From: CAZYTM01 sp964649725
Lineage (GTDB): Bacteria; Desulfobacterota; Desulfuromonadia; Geobacterales; Geobacteraceae
NCBI GenBank assembly: GCA_964649725.1
Contig: CAZYTM010000001.1
Span: 496,001-560,000 of the forward strand
Direction of reading: 5' to 3'
DNA length: 64,000 nucleotides
The notes beneath the pieces were generated by a model. That model had not been told where the DNA came from. It ran no database searches and saw only the letters and a list, made by a program, of their open reading frames with translations. Shown piece by piece: positions 16,526-26,210 of this stretch (position 1 is its first letter; each line of letters begins with the position of its first letter). A program made the position numbers and the translations under genes.

Positions 16526-19300
16526 CTAAGATACTGCTGCAAGGCATTTTGGGCAAATATTTGCATGTTCTTCCAGTTGGCCTAGATGTTCGCTGTAACA
16601 CCAACACCGCTCACATTTTTGTCCTGGAGCTGCTGAGACTTGAATGTGCATGCCATCTATACCTTCTGCAATATAGCTATTGTCGCTAAGTGAGACTACC
16701 AGCTCAACCTTGGAGACAATGAATATACTGGCAAGTTCTTCGGCATAGGGGGCAAGAAACTGCTGCAGCTCTGCCGGAGCTGCTATGGCAACAGCAGCGT
16801 CAAGTGAATGACCTATTGTTTTAGCTATACGAGCTTGCTCCAGAGCTTTGGAGACTTCGCTACGCACCCTCATGATTTTCTCCCAGCGTTCAACCAGCCC
16901 CTCATCTTTCCATTCCGGGGTCAAGACCGGAAAATCGTCCAGGTGGACGCTTGCACTTCGTTCCCCCGGCATATAGCGCCAGACCTCGTCGGCAGTAAAG
17001 GAAAGAACCGGTGCAATCAATCGGATCAAGGTATCCAGAATTAGGTACATGACAGTCTGTGCTGCTCGGCGTGCAACAGAATCTTTTTTGCTGGTGTAGA
17101 CCCGATCTTTAAGGATATCCAGATAAAAGGCGCTCATCTCGACTGTGCAGAAACTGTTTACAGCATGATAAAGGACATGGAACTCGAACTCGTCATAGGA
17201 CTTGAGAACCTTCTCTTTCAGCAGTTCCAACTGGTGTAGAGCCCAGCGGTCAAGTTCCGGCAGCTTACTAATGTCGACCGCGTTCCGAGCAGGGTCAAAA
17301 TCGTGTATATTGCCGAGAATATAACGGCAGGTGTTGCGGATTCGTCGATAAGCCTCGGATAGACGTGTAAGTATCTCCGTAGAGATGCGTATGTCGTCAC
17401 GATAATCCTGGGCCGCCACCCAAAGACGGAGTATTTCGGCGCCATACTTCTTGATCACTTCTTCCGGAGCGACAACATTCCCCTCTGATTTGCTCATTTT
17501 TTTACCTTTTCCATCAACAACGAATCCATGGGTAAGTACTGAGCGATAGGGGGCCTGATTTCTGGTGCCAACACTCTCAAGTAGCGAAGAGTGGAACCAA
17601 CCTCGGTGCTGATCACTACCTTCCAGATACATATCAGCAGGAGAAGTTAGCAGTAGGTTTGGTTCAAGAACCGCAGCATGGGAGACCCCTGAATCGAACC
17701 AGACATCAAGAATGTCCATCTCCTTGTTAAATGTAGCAGCTCCGCATGAGGGGCAATTAGTGCCTACCGGCAGCAGCCTCTCGGCCTCCCAGTCGAACCA
17801 GACATCTGCGCTATGCTGCTTGAATATTTCGGCAACATGATCCATCAATTTACCATCGGCAAGGTATTCGCCGCAGGTAGAACAGGAGAAGGCAGTAATC
17901 GGCACTCCCCAGGTGCGTTGGCGGGAGATGCACCAGTCGGGACGGTTTTCGATCATGCCATAGATCCGTTCCCTACCCCACTTTGGAATCCATTGCACCG
18001 AATTGATAGCTGCCAGAGATTTATTGCGCAAGTCATGGGTGGCCATAGAGATAAACCACTGTTCAGTAGCACGAAAAATAATAGGCTTTTTGCAGCGCCA
18101 GCAGTGGGGATAGGAGTGGGACACCTGGCTGCTTCCTACCAAGGCTCCTACCTCTTGCAGTTTTTCGATTACCTTAGGATTGGCGGCAAAGACGAACTGG
18201 CCGCCAAAAAAATCTAAATTCTGAATGAATTTACCATGGTTGTCTACGGGGTTGTATATCTCCAGCCCCTCTTTTAGGGCCAGTTCATAGTCTTCATGGC
18301 CATGACCAGGTGCGGTATGAACGCAGCCGGTGCCGGCTTCGAGTGTGACATGTTCACCGAGCAGGACAAATGACTCGCGCTGATAAAAGGGGTGCTGGCA
18401 GCGTTTCCTTTGCAGTATGGTAGATTTGAAGGTGGCCAAAACTTTTCCCTGTAGCTGGTTAGCCTGCAGAAAAGCCTCTTTCAACCCATCGGCAACGATC
18501 ATAACCTGCCTGTCTACCTCCAGTGCCACATAATCATATTCTGGGTGCAGGGCAACTGCCAGATTGGCCGGTAAGGTCCAGGGGGTGGTGGTCCATATCA
18601 CTATTGCCACCTCTTTCCCAGCCAGTTCAGGTACGATATCAGAAATATCGTCCAGCAGGCGGAACTTGACATAGATGGATGGAGAGGTGTGGTCGGCATA
18701 TTCCACCTCTGCTTCAGCCAGGGCGGTGACACAAGATGAGCACCAGTGGACCGGTTTCTTGCCGCGGTAGAGTCCCCCGTTGTGGGCAAATTTGGCCAAT
18801 TCTGCCGCAGTCAGCCCTTCATATTCGTAGTTCATGGTAAGATAGGGGTTCTCCCAATCTCCTAGTACCCCTAGCCGCTTGAATTCATCCCTTTGGATGT
18901 TGATGAACTTCTCGGCATATTTCCGGCACTCACGGCGCATCTCCAGCTTTGACATGTCATTTTTTTCCGAGCCGAGGTTTTTTTCCACCTGCAGTTCAAT
19001 CGGCAGGCCGTGGCAGTCCCAGCCAGGAACGTAGGGGGCATTGAATCCCTCCATCCGTTTGCTCTTCAGGACGATATCCTTGAGAATCTTGTTCAGTGCA
19101 TGGCCTATATGGATATGGCCATTTGCATAGGGGGGGCCGTCGTGCAGAATGTAGTTGGGTTTGTTCTGGCTAGTTGCCAGCAGTTTATTGTACAACTCTA
19201 TCTCGTCCCAATGGGCGAGAATTTCTGGTTCCTTCTGAGCCAGGTTTGCTTTCATTGGGAAATCGGTAACCGGCAGATTGAGGGTCTCTTTGTATTCCAT
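16526..19300 (-). CDS. ileS: Isoleucyl-tRNA synthetase
   Basis: A class I aminoacyl-tRNA synthetase of 924 residues that charges tRNA-Ile and edits Val. HIGH motif: PYANGHIHIGHAL; KMSKS motif: KKMSKSEGN; editing domain: WTTTPWTLPANLA. A C-terminal zinc-binding segment (Cys-Glu-Arg-Cys-Trp to Cys-Pro-Lys-Cys) is present, as in bacterial ileS1. The start at 19300 follows AGGAAGGA; an upstream start at 19372 would add 24 unrelated residues. No T-box-like leader is seen. Confidence 0.98.
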   Translation of the reverse strand: MEYKETLNLPVTDFPMKANLAQKEPEILAHWDEIELYNKLLATSQNKPNYILHDGPPYANGHIHIGHALNKILKDIVLKSKRMEGFNAPYVPGWDCHGLPIELQVEKNLGSEKNDMSKLEMRRECRKYAEKFINIQRDEFKRLGVLGDWENPYLTMNYEYEGLTAAELAKFAHNGGLYRGKKPVHWCSSCVTALAEAEVEYADHTSPSIYVKFRLLDDISDIVPELAGKEVAIVIWTTTPWTLPANLAVALHPEYDYVALEVDRQVMIVADGLKEAFLQANQLQGKVLATFKSTILQRKRCQHPFYQRESFVLLGEHVTLEAGTGCVHTAPGHGHEDYELALKEGLEIYNPVDNHGKFIQNLDFFGGQFVFAANPKVIEKLQEVGALVGSSQVSHSYPHCWRCKKPIIFRATEQWFISMATHDLRNKSLAAINSVQWIPKWGRERIYGMIENRPDWCISRQRTWGVPITAFSCSTCGEYLADGKLMDHVAEIFKQHSADVWFDWEAERLLPVGTNCPSCGAATFNKEMDILDVWFDSGVSHAAVLEPNLLLTSPADMYLEGSDQHRGWFHSSLLESVGTRNQAPYRSVLTHGFVVDGKGKKMSKSEGNVVAPEEVIKKYGAEILRLWVAAQDYRDDIRISTEILTRLSEAYRRIRNTCRYILGNIHDFDPARNAVDISKLPELDRWALHQLELLKEKVLKSYDEFEFHVLYHAVNSFCTVEMSAFYLDILKDRVYTSKKDSVARRAAQTVMYLILDTLIRLIAPVLSFTADEVWRYMPGERSASVHLDDFPVLTPEWKDEGLVERWEKIMRVRSEVSKALEQARIAKTIGHSLDAAVAIAAPAELQQFLAPYAEELASIFIVSKVELVVSLSDNSYIAEGIDGMHIQVSAAPGQKCERCWCYSEHLGQLEEHANICPKCLAAVS

Positions 19301-19489
19301 AGCTATTCCTTCCTGATTTGCAGGGGGACGCGGGTTGTTAAGACGCGTACTTTTATTATAATTTTGAAACACTAAAAATTACTAGGAACCTATTGTAAAG
19401 TCAAGGATAAAGGGGGAAATAATCTGTTGTATTCGTAGACGTGAAATGCTATATCTTGCCGGCATAGCTACTAATAAAAAGGATAATCA

Positions 19490-21310
19490 ATGAAGCAAGA
19501 CCATCAGGAATCCTTCTGGGGTGGCATTGTAAAGTCTATGGGGCTGGTGTTCGGCGACATCGGGACTAGCCCGATATATACCCTGACAGTTATTGTTACA
19601 CTGACTAAACCCTCCCAAAATAGTATTTACGGGATAATATCGCTGATATTCTGGACTCTGTTGATACTGGTAACTATTGAATATGCTTGGTTGGCCATGA
19701 GCCTTGGCCGGAAGGGAGAGGGTGGGACAATAGTTCTCAAGGAGATACTTGTCCGTTTGATCAAACCAGGACGGCAGCTAGCATTTGTCGGTTTCCTTTC
19801 CTTTGTTGGGGTGTCACTTCTATTAGGCGATGGTGTTATAACCCCAGCAATTAGTATCCTTTCCGCCGTAGAAGGGATGTCCCTGATCCCAGGTTTTGAA
19901 AAGACACCACAGTCGTTAATGATTCTGGTTGCATCAATTATCGCAATCGGGCTGTTTATCTTTCAGTTCAAGGGGACTGACAAGGTTGCCAAGGCATTCG
20001 GCCCTTTGATGGTTATATGGTTCATTGCATTAACGCTCTCTGGCGCCTTTTCTATCGTCTCTCATCCTGAGGTAATGAAATCGATCAGCCCTTGGTACGC
20101 CATTAAATTCCTTTACGATAATGGGTTGGCTGGCTTTTTCGTCCTTTCCGAGGTAATTCTTTGCGCTACCGGAGGAGAAGCACTCTATGCAGATATGGGG
20201 CATCTTGGTCGTAAGCCTATCATTAGAGCATGGTATTTTGTTTTTGTTGCTCTGGTCATCAACTATCTCGGCCAAGGTGCTTATATTATTACCCACCCCA
20301 AAGCGACTAATATTCTTTTTGGGATGGTACAAAATGAATCTGCCATTCTTTATATTCCGTTTCTCATCTTAACAATTATTGCAACGGTGATTGCCTCCCA
20401 GGCACTAATTAGTGGGGTCTTCTCGATTGTCTATCAAGGTATAACCACCCGTATAATGCCGCTAATGAAGGTCGATTATACCTCTAGCCACCTCAAATCG
20501 CAGATATACATAGGTGCGGTCAACTGGCTACTAATGGTGCTAGTAATCTTTGTCATGCTTCTCTTCCAGAAGTCGGAGAATCTGGCGGCTGCATACGGGC
20601 TAGCTGTTACAGGCACCATGACCATCACTGGCATCATGATGGTTATGATTTTTTCTCGAACCACAAAAAAGTGGAAGGTGCCAATCGCGATTTTTGTCGC
20701 TTTAGTCGATTTAGCCTTTCTTATCGCTAATTTCAATAAACTTCCCCATGGTGGTTACTGGTCGATAATTCTCGGGGCCATCCCGTTTATTACCATCCTT
20801 ATCTGGACAAAAGGACAAAGTGCCCTCTATAGAGCACTTCGCCCCCTTGACATGGAAACCTTCCAGCTAAGTTATGAGCAGATATATTCCAAGCAGCGCA
20901 ATATCCCTGGCACAGCGCTCTTTTTCACTCGTGAATGGGATGTGGTTCCACCCTATGTGGTTCATTGCATGATAAGAAGCAATATTATCTATGAAAGGAA
21001 TATCTTTATTTCTATTGTCCGTACAGATGAACCTTATGGTCTGAAAGAAAATCTTCGCTTAGGTATTGCTAAGGGTATTGATGCTTTTGAAATCCAGGTT
21101 GGATATATGGAAGTAATAGAGATCGAGAAGCTTCTTAAGAAGAATGGCATTCAGGAAAAGGTCATTTTCTACGGTATCGAGGATATCTCGACAAAGAACC
21201 CAGTCTGGCGTGTCTTCTCAGTTATCAAGAAGCTTACTCCCAACTTTGTCCAATTTAACAAACTGCCTGCTAGCAAGCTGCAGGGGGTGGTAACTAGAGT
21301 TGAGATGTAA
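19490..21310 (+). CDS. kup: Low-affinity potassium transporter Kup
   Basis: A proton-coupled K+ importer of the inner membrane. 606 residues, with about 12 membrane segments in the first 440 and a soluble C-terminal domain. The family start is visible: VKSMGLVFGDIGTSPIYTL (about residues 13-31), then GEGGTIVLKEIL and LGDGVITPAISILSAVEG. AAAAGGA precedes the ATG. It is divergent from ileS across a 190-bp region and ends in a strong terminator, so it appears monocistronic. Confidence 0.97.
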   Translation: MKQDHQESFWGGIVKSMGLVFGDIGTSPIYTLTVIVTLTKPSQNSIYGIISLIFWTLLILVTIEYAWLAMSLGRKGEGGTIVLKEILVRLIKPGRQLAFVGFLSFVGVSLLLGDGVITPAISILSAVEGMSLIPGFEKTPQSLMILVASIIAIGLFIFQFKGTDKVAKAFGPLMVIWFIALTLSGAFSIVSHPEVMKSISPWYAIKFLYDNGLAGFFVLSEVILCATGGEALYADMGHLGRKPIIRAWYFVFVALVINYLGQGAYIITHPKATNILFGMVQNESAILYIPFLILTIIATVIASQALISGVFSIVYQGITTRIMPLMKVDYTSSHLKSQIYIGAVNWLLMVLVIFVMLLFQKSENLAAAYGLAVTGTMTITGIMMVMIFSRTTKKWKVPIAIFVALVDLAFLIANFNKLPHGGYWSIILGAIPFITILIWTKGQSALYRALRPLDMETFQLSYEQIYSKQRNIPGTALFFTREWDVVPPYVVHCMIRSNIIYERNIFISIVRTDEPYGLKENLRLGIAKGIDAFEIQVGYMEVIEIEKLLKKNGIQEKVIFYGIEDISTKNPVWRVFSVIKKLTPNFVQFNKLPASKLQGVVTRVEM

Positions 21311-21333
21311 GCTTAAATTACGTCTGCAGATAT

Positions 21334-21369
21334 AAAAAGGGAGCAGCCGATTGGCTACTCCCTTTTTTT
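21334..21369. terminator. Shared terminator between kup and groEL
   Basis: The stem AAAAAGGGAG-x-AGCC / GGCT-x-CTCCCTTTTT with a small internal mismatch and a GATT loop ends in a T run. It lies between the convergent kup and groEL and can terminate both. Confidence 0.92.
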
Positions 21370-21391
21370 GCAACAGTGGGGTGTAAAGCAA

Positions 21392-23026
21392 TTACATCAT
21401 GCCGCCCATGCCGCCCATGCCACCAGGCATGGCAGGCATCGGGGCCTCATCTCTCGGCTTGTCAGCAATCATTGCCTCGGTGGTTAGCATCAGCCCGGCC
21501 ACTGAAGCTGCGTTCTGCAGGGCGCAGCGGGAGACCTTGGTTGGGTCGATTATGCCGGCCTTGATCATGTCCACATATTCGTCATCTGCAGCGTTGAAGC
21601 CAAAGGCATCCTTACCTTTTTTGACTTTGTCCACGACGATTGAACCATCGACACCAGCATTGGTAGCGATCTGACGAATCGGCTCTTCCAGGGAACGCTT
21701 GATGACATTTACGCCGAACTGCTGGTCGTGGCCAAGTTTTAGCTTGTCGAGTACGGGGAGCGCACGGATATAAGCTACCCCGCCGCCAGGCACAATACCT
21801 TCGTCAACTGCAGCGCGGGTTGCATGGAGGGCATCTTCGACGCGGGCCTTCTTCTCTTTCATCTCGGTCTCGGTAGCTGCACCGACCTTGATAACAGCTA
21901 CGCCACCAACCAACTTGGCAAGCCGCTCCTGGAGTTTTTCCCGATCATAGTCGCTGGTAGTCTCTTCGATCTGTGCGCGAATCTGCTTGACGCGCCCCTG
22001 AATGTCGGCTTCGGTACCGGCACCGTCGATGATGGTGGTGTTGTCTTTGTCGATGGTGATTTTCTTGGCGTTGCCAAGCATGTCCATGGTGGTGTTTTCC
22101 AGTTTGAAGCCGATTTCTTCGGAAATCACCTTGCCGCCGGTAAGGACAGCGATGTCTTCCAGCATCGCCTTGCGGCGATCGCCAAAACCAGGAGCCTTGA
22201 CGGCACAGATATTGAGAACACCACGCAACTTATTGACCACTAGAGTAGCCAGAGCTTCCCCTTCAATGTCTTCGGCAATTATCAGCAGAGGCCGGCCCGA
22301 TTTAGCAGTCTGCTCAAGGACAGGAAGGAGATCTTTCATGTTGGAAATCTTTTTATCATGGATCAGGATGAAGGCGTTGTCCAGCTTGACTTCCATCCGC
22401 TCCGGATCGGTGACGAAATAGGGGGATAGATAGCCACGGTCGAACTGCATCCCTTCAACGGTCTCCAGCGAGGTCTCCATTGCTTTAGCTTCTTCGACGG
22501 TTATGACCCCCTCTTTACCAACCTTTTCCATCGCTTCGGCGATGATATCGCCGATAGTCTTGTCGTTGTTGGCTGAGATGGTGCCGACCTGAGCTATCTC
22601 TTTGTGGTCCTTGATAGGTTTGGAGAGCTTCTTCAGCTCCTCGACAACAACTTCGACCGCCTTGTCGATGCCACGTTTGATTTCCATGGCGTCATTACCG
22701 GCGGCCACCAGCTTGGAACCCTGCCGGTAAATGGCTTGGGCCAGCACAGTTGCGGTGGTGGTCCCGTCACCAGCGACATCAGAGGTCTTGGAGGCGACTT
22801 CTTTCACCAGTTGGGCCCCCATGTTTTCAAACTTGTCATCCAGTTCGATCTCTTTTGCCACTGTAACGCCATCCTTGGTAATAAGTGGTGAGCCGAATGA
22901 TTTTTCTATTACTACGTTGCGACCTTTCGGCCCTAGGGTTATTTTGACTGCATCGGCAAGGGTGTTAACACCTTTCAGGATGGCGTTTCTGCCTTCCTGG
23001 TCAAACTTAATGATTTTTGCGCCCAT
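21392..23026 (-). CDS. groEL: Chaperonin GroEL
   Basis: The 60-kDa chaperonin, 544 residues, forming the double ring that folds proteins with ATP and GroES. Landmarks: KITLGPKGRNVV near residue 28, GDGTTTATVLAQAI near 86, the hinge, and a C-terminal Gly-Met tail (GGMGGMGGMM). It is 64 bp downstream of groES and shares its CIRCE-controlled promoter. Confidence 0.99.
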   Translation of the reverse strand: MGAKIIKFDQEGRNAILKGVNTLADAVKITLGPKGRNVVIEKSFGSPLITKDGVTVAKEIELDDKFENMGAQLVKEVASKTSDVAGDGTTTATVLAQAIYRQGSKLVAAGNDAMEIKRGIDKAVEVVVEELKKLSKPIKDHKEIAQVGTISANNDKTIGDIIAEAMEKVGKEGVITVEEAKAMETSLETVEGMQFDRGYLSPYFVTDPERMEVKLDNAFILIHDKKISNMKDLLPVLEQTAKSGRPLLIIAEDIEGEALATLVVNKLRGVLNICAVKAPGFGDRRKAMLEDIAVLTGGKVISEEIGFKLENTTMDMLGNAKKITIDKDNTTIIDGAGTEADIQGRVKQIRAQIEETTSDYDREKLQERLAKLVGGVAVIKVGAATETEMKEKKARVEDALHATRAAVDEGIVPGGGVAYIRALPVLDKLKLGHDQQFGVNVIKRSLEEPIRQIATNAGVDGSIVVDKVKKGKDAFGFNAADDEYVDMIKAGIIDPTKVSRCALQNAASVAGLMLTTEAMIADKPRDEAPMPAMPGGMGGMGGMM

Positions 23027-23090
23027 TTCTCTATTTCCTCCTTGTTACTGTTCAGTTATATTTGGTTATGGTATTATTCTGACCAGGAGA

Positions 23091-23381
23091 TTACTTCTCC
23101 AGCACGCCCAGGATATCGTCTTCCCTCATGATCAGGTAGTCATTTCCTTCAAGCTTGATTTCGGTGCCGGCATATTTGCCGAACAGGACCTTGTCCTTAA
23201 CCTTAACGTCAAGCGGTAGTACTTTGCCGTCTTCCAGCACCTTCCCTTTGCCAACTGCCACTACCTCACCCTGCATCGGCTTTTCTTTAGCGGTATCGGG
23301 GATCAGAATACCCCCAGCTGTCTTGGTTTCTTCCTCAACTCGTTTAACAATGATGCGGTCCTGCATTGGTCTCAGTTTCAT
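23091..23381 (-). CDS. groES: Co-chaperonin GroES
   Basis: A 96-residue co-chaperonin that caps GroEL. It begins MKLRPMQDRIIVKR; the mobile loop EEETKTAGGILIPDTA and the C-terminal LIMREDDILGVLE are typical. The ATG at 23381 lies 9 nt after AAGGAG. An ATG three codons upstream would abut the ribosome site and is unlikely. First gene of the groES-groEL operon. Confidence 0.99.
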   Translation of the reverse strand: MKLRPMQDRIIVKRVEEETKTAGGILIPDTAKEKPMQGEVVAVGKGKVLEDGKVLPLDVKVKDKVLFGKYAGTEIKLEGNDYLIMREDDILGVLEK

Positions 23382-23443
23382 CTGCTGCATCTCCTTTCCA
23401 TTCTGCTGTGATGTATTGATTATCTTTTTTGGCTGGAAAAATA

Positions 23444-23470
23444 TTAGCACTCAAAACAGCTGAGTGCTAA
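23444..23470. promoter_or_regulatory. CIRCE operator for HrcA
   Basis: A perfect inverted repeat TTAGCACTC-N9-GAGTGCTAA, the canonical CIRCE element bound by the heat-shock repressor HrcA. It lies between the promoter and groES, so groES-groEL should be derepressed on heat stress. hrcA is not in the window. Confidence 0.97.
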
Positions 23471-23480
23471 TCACGATTGT

Positions 23481-23509
23481 AATATAAACACCTCGTCAAC
23501 AAAAATCAA
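23481..23509 (-). promoter_or_regulatory. Sigma-70-type promoter of groES-groEL
   Basis: Read on the reverse strand: -35 TTGATT (23504-23509), a 17-bp spacer and -10 TATATT (23481-23486). The CIRCE element begins about 10 bp downstream, at the expected start of transcription. Confidence 0.7.
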
Positions 23510-23595
23510 GGGGTTAATAAAAAAAACTACAAGAGGAAATATCTTAATAAGGTGCCTTGTAATGAGTATAAGATGGAGTTAGGTTGATTGAAAGC

Positions 23596-24165
23596 TTATC
23601 TGCGCTGGCTCATAGCTTTCAACACCTCATTTGATAACTCTTCGGCGAGTTTTTTTGCGAATTTCAGTCTTTCATTGTCAACAGTGTTATTGTCATGCTC
23701 AAAAAAAGTTTCTAGGGGTATAATAACTTCAAGGGTAGCTTTTGATTTGCCCGGTTCATGCAAAAGAAGTTTTGCCTTGATCCTCATTTCTGTGGCACAG
23801 CAACCGGAATTTTCGATGTAACTCCAGATTTCACCGCTCAGATAGACCTGTTTGGCAAGCCATTCAGAAGGGATCTGAGTAGGATCTTCCTTAATAATGG
23901 AAAACCAGCGGATATCAGTCTGCTTATTGTTGTCATTTAAGTTGTCGACTAGGTCATTGAAAACTGTTTCACTGATGTCGTGTGGCACGAGAGTGGTACT
24001 AAAAGGGAGAATATATATGATCTCCTTCTCTGGCAATGGTTTGAAGTCAGGAGCAATGGTCACATTGCTAACCGGCCCACAGCCTAAGATGAAGAGTAAG
24101 CCAAGAAAGCCGAAGAGATGCAGAAGGTGGCTGAAAGTAAATAACTTTGCCGGAGGGTTTACCAT
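23596..24165 (-). CDS. Putative outer-membrane lipoprotein
   Basis: A 189-residue protein with a type II signal peptide: hydrophobic residues 15-28 and a lipobox ILGC with C29. The mature part has a beta-rich stretch (EIIYILPFSTTLVP) and a charged helical C-terminus. I do not recognise a domain beyond a loose likeness to lipoproteins that set up envelope assemblies. It overlaps the end of the upstream DUF507 gene by 7 bp, so the two are translationally linked. Confidence 0.75.
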   Translation of the reverse strand: MVNPPAKLFTFSHLLHLFGFLGLLFILGCGPVSNVTIAPDFKPLPEKEIIYILPFSTTLVPHDISETVFNDLVDNLNDNNKQTDIRWFSIIKEDPTQIPSEWLAKQVYLSGEIWSYIENSGCCATEMRIKAKLLLHEPGKSKATLEVIIPLETFFEHDNNTVDNERLKFAKKLAEELSNEVLKAMSQRR

Positions 24166-24431
24166 TTTCGCTTCGCCATCTCTTCCTGATAGAATTTATG
24201 ATAGAGAATATCCCAATCTCTACTGCCGGGCACCTTGGCATTGGCATAAGAGGCAAGCTTGCGACGAACCGATTCATCAATCTCTACGGCAATTGAGAAA
24301 AACTGACTGATCGAATCCTTGACCCTTTGCAGAGAGAGCGACTCATCAACCAGATCAGCGAGGTCATCACGCCAGAGTCGTTCGATGACCAGGTGGGCGA
24401 GATGAGAGATGCGGTCTTCAGTTATCTGCAT
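24159..24431 (-). CDS. DUF507-family protein (second copy)
   Basis: A 90-residue soluble, charged helical protein. The N-terminal ITEDRISHLAHLVIERLWRD matches the start of the other DUF507 copy at 24473-24754 in layout, and the C-terminal part ends in a basic helix. DUF507 proteins often come as adjacent pairs in deltaproteobacteria; their function is not known. It lies 41 bp after the first copy and overlaps the lipoprotein gene by 7 bp. Confidence 0.8.
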   Translation of the reverse strand: MQITEDRISHLAHLVIERLWRDDLADLVDESLSLQRVKDSISQFFSIAVEIDESVRRKLASYANAKVPGSRDWDILYHKFYQEEMAKRKW

Positions 24432-24472
24432 AAGACCCTTTCCAACATAATAACTTGGGGATGAGGTAAGTC

Positions 24473-24754
24473 TTACAGAACAAATTTTCGCTCTTTTGCC
24501 AGTTTCTCCTTGATCATCCTAAGCATCTTATGGCGATCTATTCCGGTATTGCCGACCGAACGGAGGGACTGTTCCAGAAGTGCCTCAGCATCTCGTTCTA
24601 GAGCCTCCTCTGCCTTAATATTGGCAGTGATCGCCCCCCTGATACCGGCCAGTGCGCTCCCCCGTTCACATTTTAGGCGAACAAGACCGGCCGAGGAAAG
24701 GTCATTTAAAACTTTTTCAGCCAGTCGGTTGATTTGCTCTTCTTTAAGTCGCAT
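24473..24754 (-). CDS. DUF507-family protein (first copy)
   Basis: A 93-residue helical protein with the same N-terminal pattern as its neighbour (EEQINRLAEKVLNDL) and a conserved C-terminal basic end (HKMLRMIKEKLAKERKFVL). It is the first of three genes on this strand. No catalytic motif is visible and no function can be assigned. Confidence 0.8.
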   Translation of the reverse strand: MRLKEEQINRLAEKVLNDLSSAGLVRLKCERGSALAGIRGAITANIKAEEALERDAEALLEQSLRSVGNTGIDRHKMLRMIKEKLAKERKFVL

Positions 24755-24926
24755 TCAAATCTTCTCCACTATTAGACATCAAGAACCCATATTACTGTAT
24801 CCAGATAAAATTGCAACATATTCGACAACCTGGACGGCGAAACAACAACTCACAGTTGACCTCACATCGTTAGCTTGCTATGGTGTCACATGTAGCAGAA
24901 AGCTAATAGTGGTCCTGGAGGGTACG

Positions 24927-25937
24927 GTGCTTATAGTCATGAATCATAAAGCCGGGCATAAGCAGATCGAGGCGGTCATCAAAGCGGTCGAGGAGATGGG
25001 ACTGAAGGCGGCGCCGATTCCGGGGAGTGAAAGGACTGCCATCGGCGTATTGGGAAACAAGGGGTATGTCGATGATACTCATATCCGAGATCTTGCCGGT
25101 GTGCAGGAGGTAATCCATGTATCCAAACCGTATAAACTGGTCTCAAGAGATTTTCACCCTCGGCCGACTGTTGTCAAGATAAAAGGAGTTGAAATCGGCG
25201 AAGGGAAACGCCCCATAGTGGTTGCTGGCCCATGTGCTGTTGAGGGTGAGGAGCAAATATTGAAGACAGCCCGCGCAGTAAAAAAGGCGGGCGCAGATAT
25301 GTTACGTGGGGGTGCCTTCAAGCCTCGTACCGGGCCCCATACCTTTCAGGGGCTACGTGAAGAAGGATTGAGGCTCCTTGCCGTTGCCAGCCAGGAGACA
25401 GGGTTGCCGGTCGTCACAGAGGTGATGAGCCCGGACACTGTTGGCTTGGTGGCTGACTATGCCGACTTGCTCCAGGTCGGGGCGAGAAATATGCAGAATT
25501 TCGATCTTTTGCGGGAGTTAGGGAGGGTAAAAAAACCGGTTTTGTTGAAGCGGGGGATGAGCGCCACCATTGAAGAATTTTTGGCCGCAGCCGAATATAT
25601 TCTCGCTGAGGGGAATCACCAGGTGGTTCTCTGTGAGCGAGGGATACGTACTTTTGAAACAGCTACCCGTAATACTCTTGATCTGGCCGTAGTCCCACTG
25701 ATCAAAGAGCTCTCCCATTTACCGGTTATGGTAGACCCGTCTCATGCGACTGGCAAGCGTAGTCTGGTACCCCCTATGGCTAAGGCTTCTCTGGTTGCCG
25801 GAGCCCATGGCATTCTGGTGGAGGTTCATCCAGAGCCGGAAAAGGCACTTTCCGATGGGGCACAATCATTAACATTTCAAGGTTTTGACAGACTTATGGA
25901 GGAGATATTCAAGCTGAACAAGTTTCTTGGCTATTGA
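24927..25937 (+). CDS. aroF: 3-deoxy-7-phosphoheptulonate synthase (DAHP synthase)
   Basis: Joins phosphoenolpyruvate and erythrose 4-phosphate in the first step of the shikimate pathway. About 336 residues in the short beta-type layout: an N-terminal ACT/ferredoxin-like regulatory domain (residues 1-70) then a TIM barrel with VAGPCAVEG, MLRGGAFKPRTGPHTFQG, RGMSATIEEF and DPSHATGKRSLV. A GTG at 24927 follows GGAGGG by about 4 nt and gives the normal length; the ATG at 24939 is the alternative. Longer frames upstream run antisense to the DUF507 genes and are not supported. Confidence 0.95.
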   Translation: MLIVMNHKAGHKQIEAVIKAVEEMGLKAAPIPGSERTAIGVLGNKGYVDDTHIRDLAGVQEVIHVSKPYKLVSRDFHPRPTVVKIKGVEIGEGKRPIVVAGPCAVEGEEQILKTARAVKKAGADMLRGGAFKPRTGPHTFQGLREEGLRLLAVASQETGLPVVTEVMSPDTVGLVADYADLLQVGARNMQNFDLLRELGRVKKPVLLKRGMSATIEEFLAAAEYILAEGNHQVVLCERGIRTFETATRNTLDLAVVPLIKELSHLPVMVDPSHATGKRSLVPPMAKASLVAGAHGILVEVHPEPEKALSDGAQSLTFQGFDRLMEEIFKLNKFLGY

Positions 25938-25970
25938 ACAATCCTCCCATTGGATGGCTGCATAATCGAC

Positions 25971-25999
25971 TTGCATTCAGCAGTGGGGAGAGATAGAAT
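25971..25999 (+). promoter_or_regulatory. Sigma-70-type promoter of the 6S-like RNA
   Basis: TTGCAT (25971-25976), a 17-bp spacer and TAGAAT (25994-25999). It lies about 20 bp before the 5' arm of a long dyad, in a gene-free stretch. Confidence 0.6.
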
Positions 26000-26005
26000 A
26001 ATCCT

Positions 26006-26206
26006 GTCCAAGGACGTATTATACTCTCTGCCATGTGCGTGAGGTAACATAAGCCCAGGCGGAATACTTGCAAAATCGGGGGTCTTTCCAGGCCGCGGTG
26101 TGCTGCCCCATTGTGCGGGAATTGCCTAAAGCGGCACATAGACGCCCACATTATAGGGAACTCGCTCGGAGGCCCTAGAACCAACGGCATGGTGGAGAGT
26201 ATTTAA
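26006..26206 (+). ncRNA. ssrS: Candidate 6S-like regulatory RNA
   Basis: A gene-free stretch with the outline of a 6S RNA, which binds the sigma-70 RNA polymerase. A 15-bp closing stem joins 26021-26035 (ATACTCTCTGCCATG) to 26188-26202, with two G-U pairs that keep the helix. The enclosed length of about 180 nt is right for 6S. The 3' half has a GCCTAAA segment that resembles the GCCUUAAA of known 6S RNAs. A good promoter lies just upstream and a hairpin terminator just downstream, so it looks like a self-contained RNA gene. I did not fold the interior. It could be another structured RNA. Confidence 0.55.
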
Positions 26207-26210
26207 TTTA

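Noticed and set aside
24510..24926. A long N-terminal extension of aroF
   Set aside because: It is antisense to a DUF507 gene and not part of the normal enzyme length. A GTG with a good ribosome site at 24927 gives the expected size.
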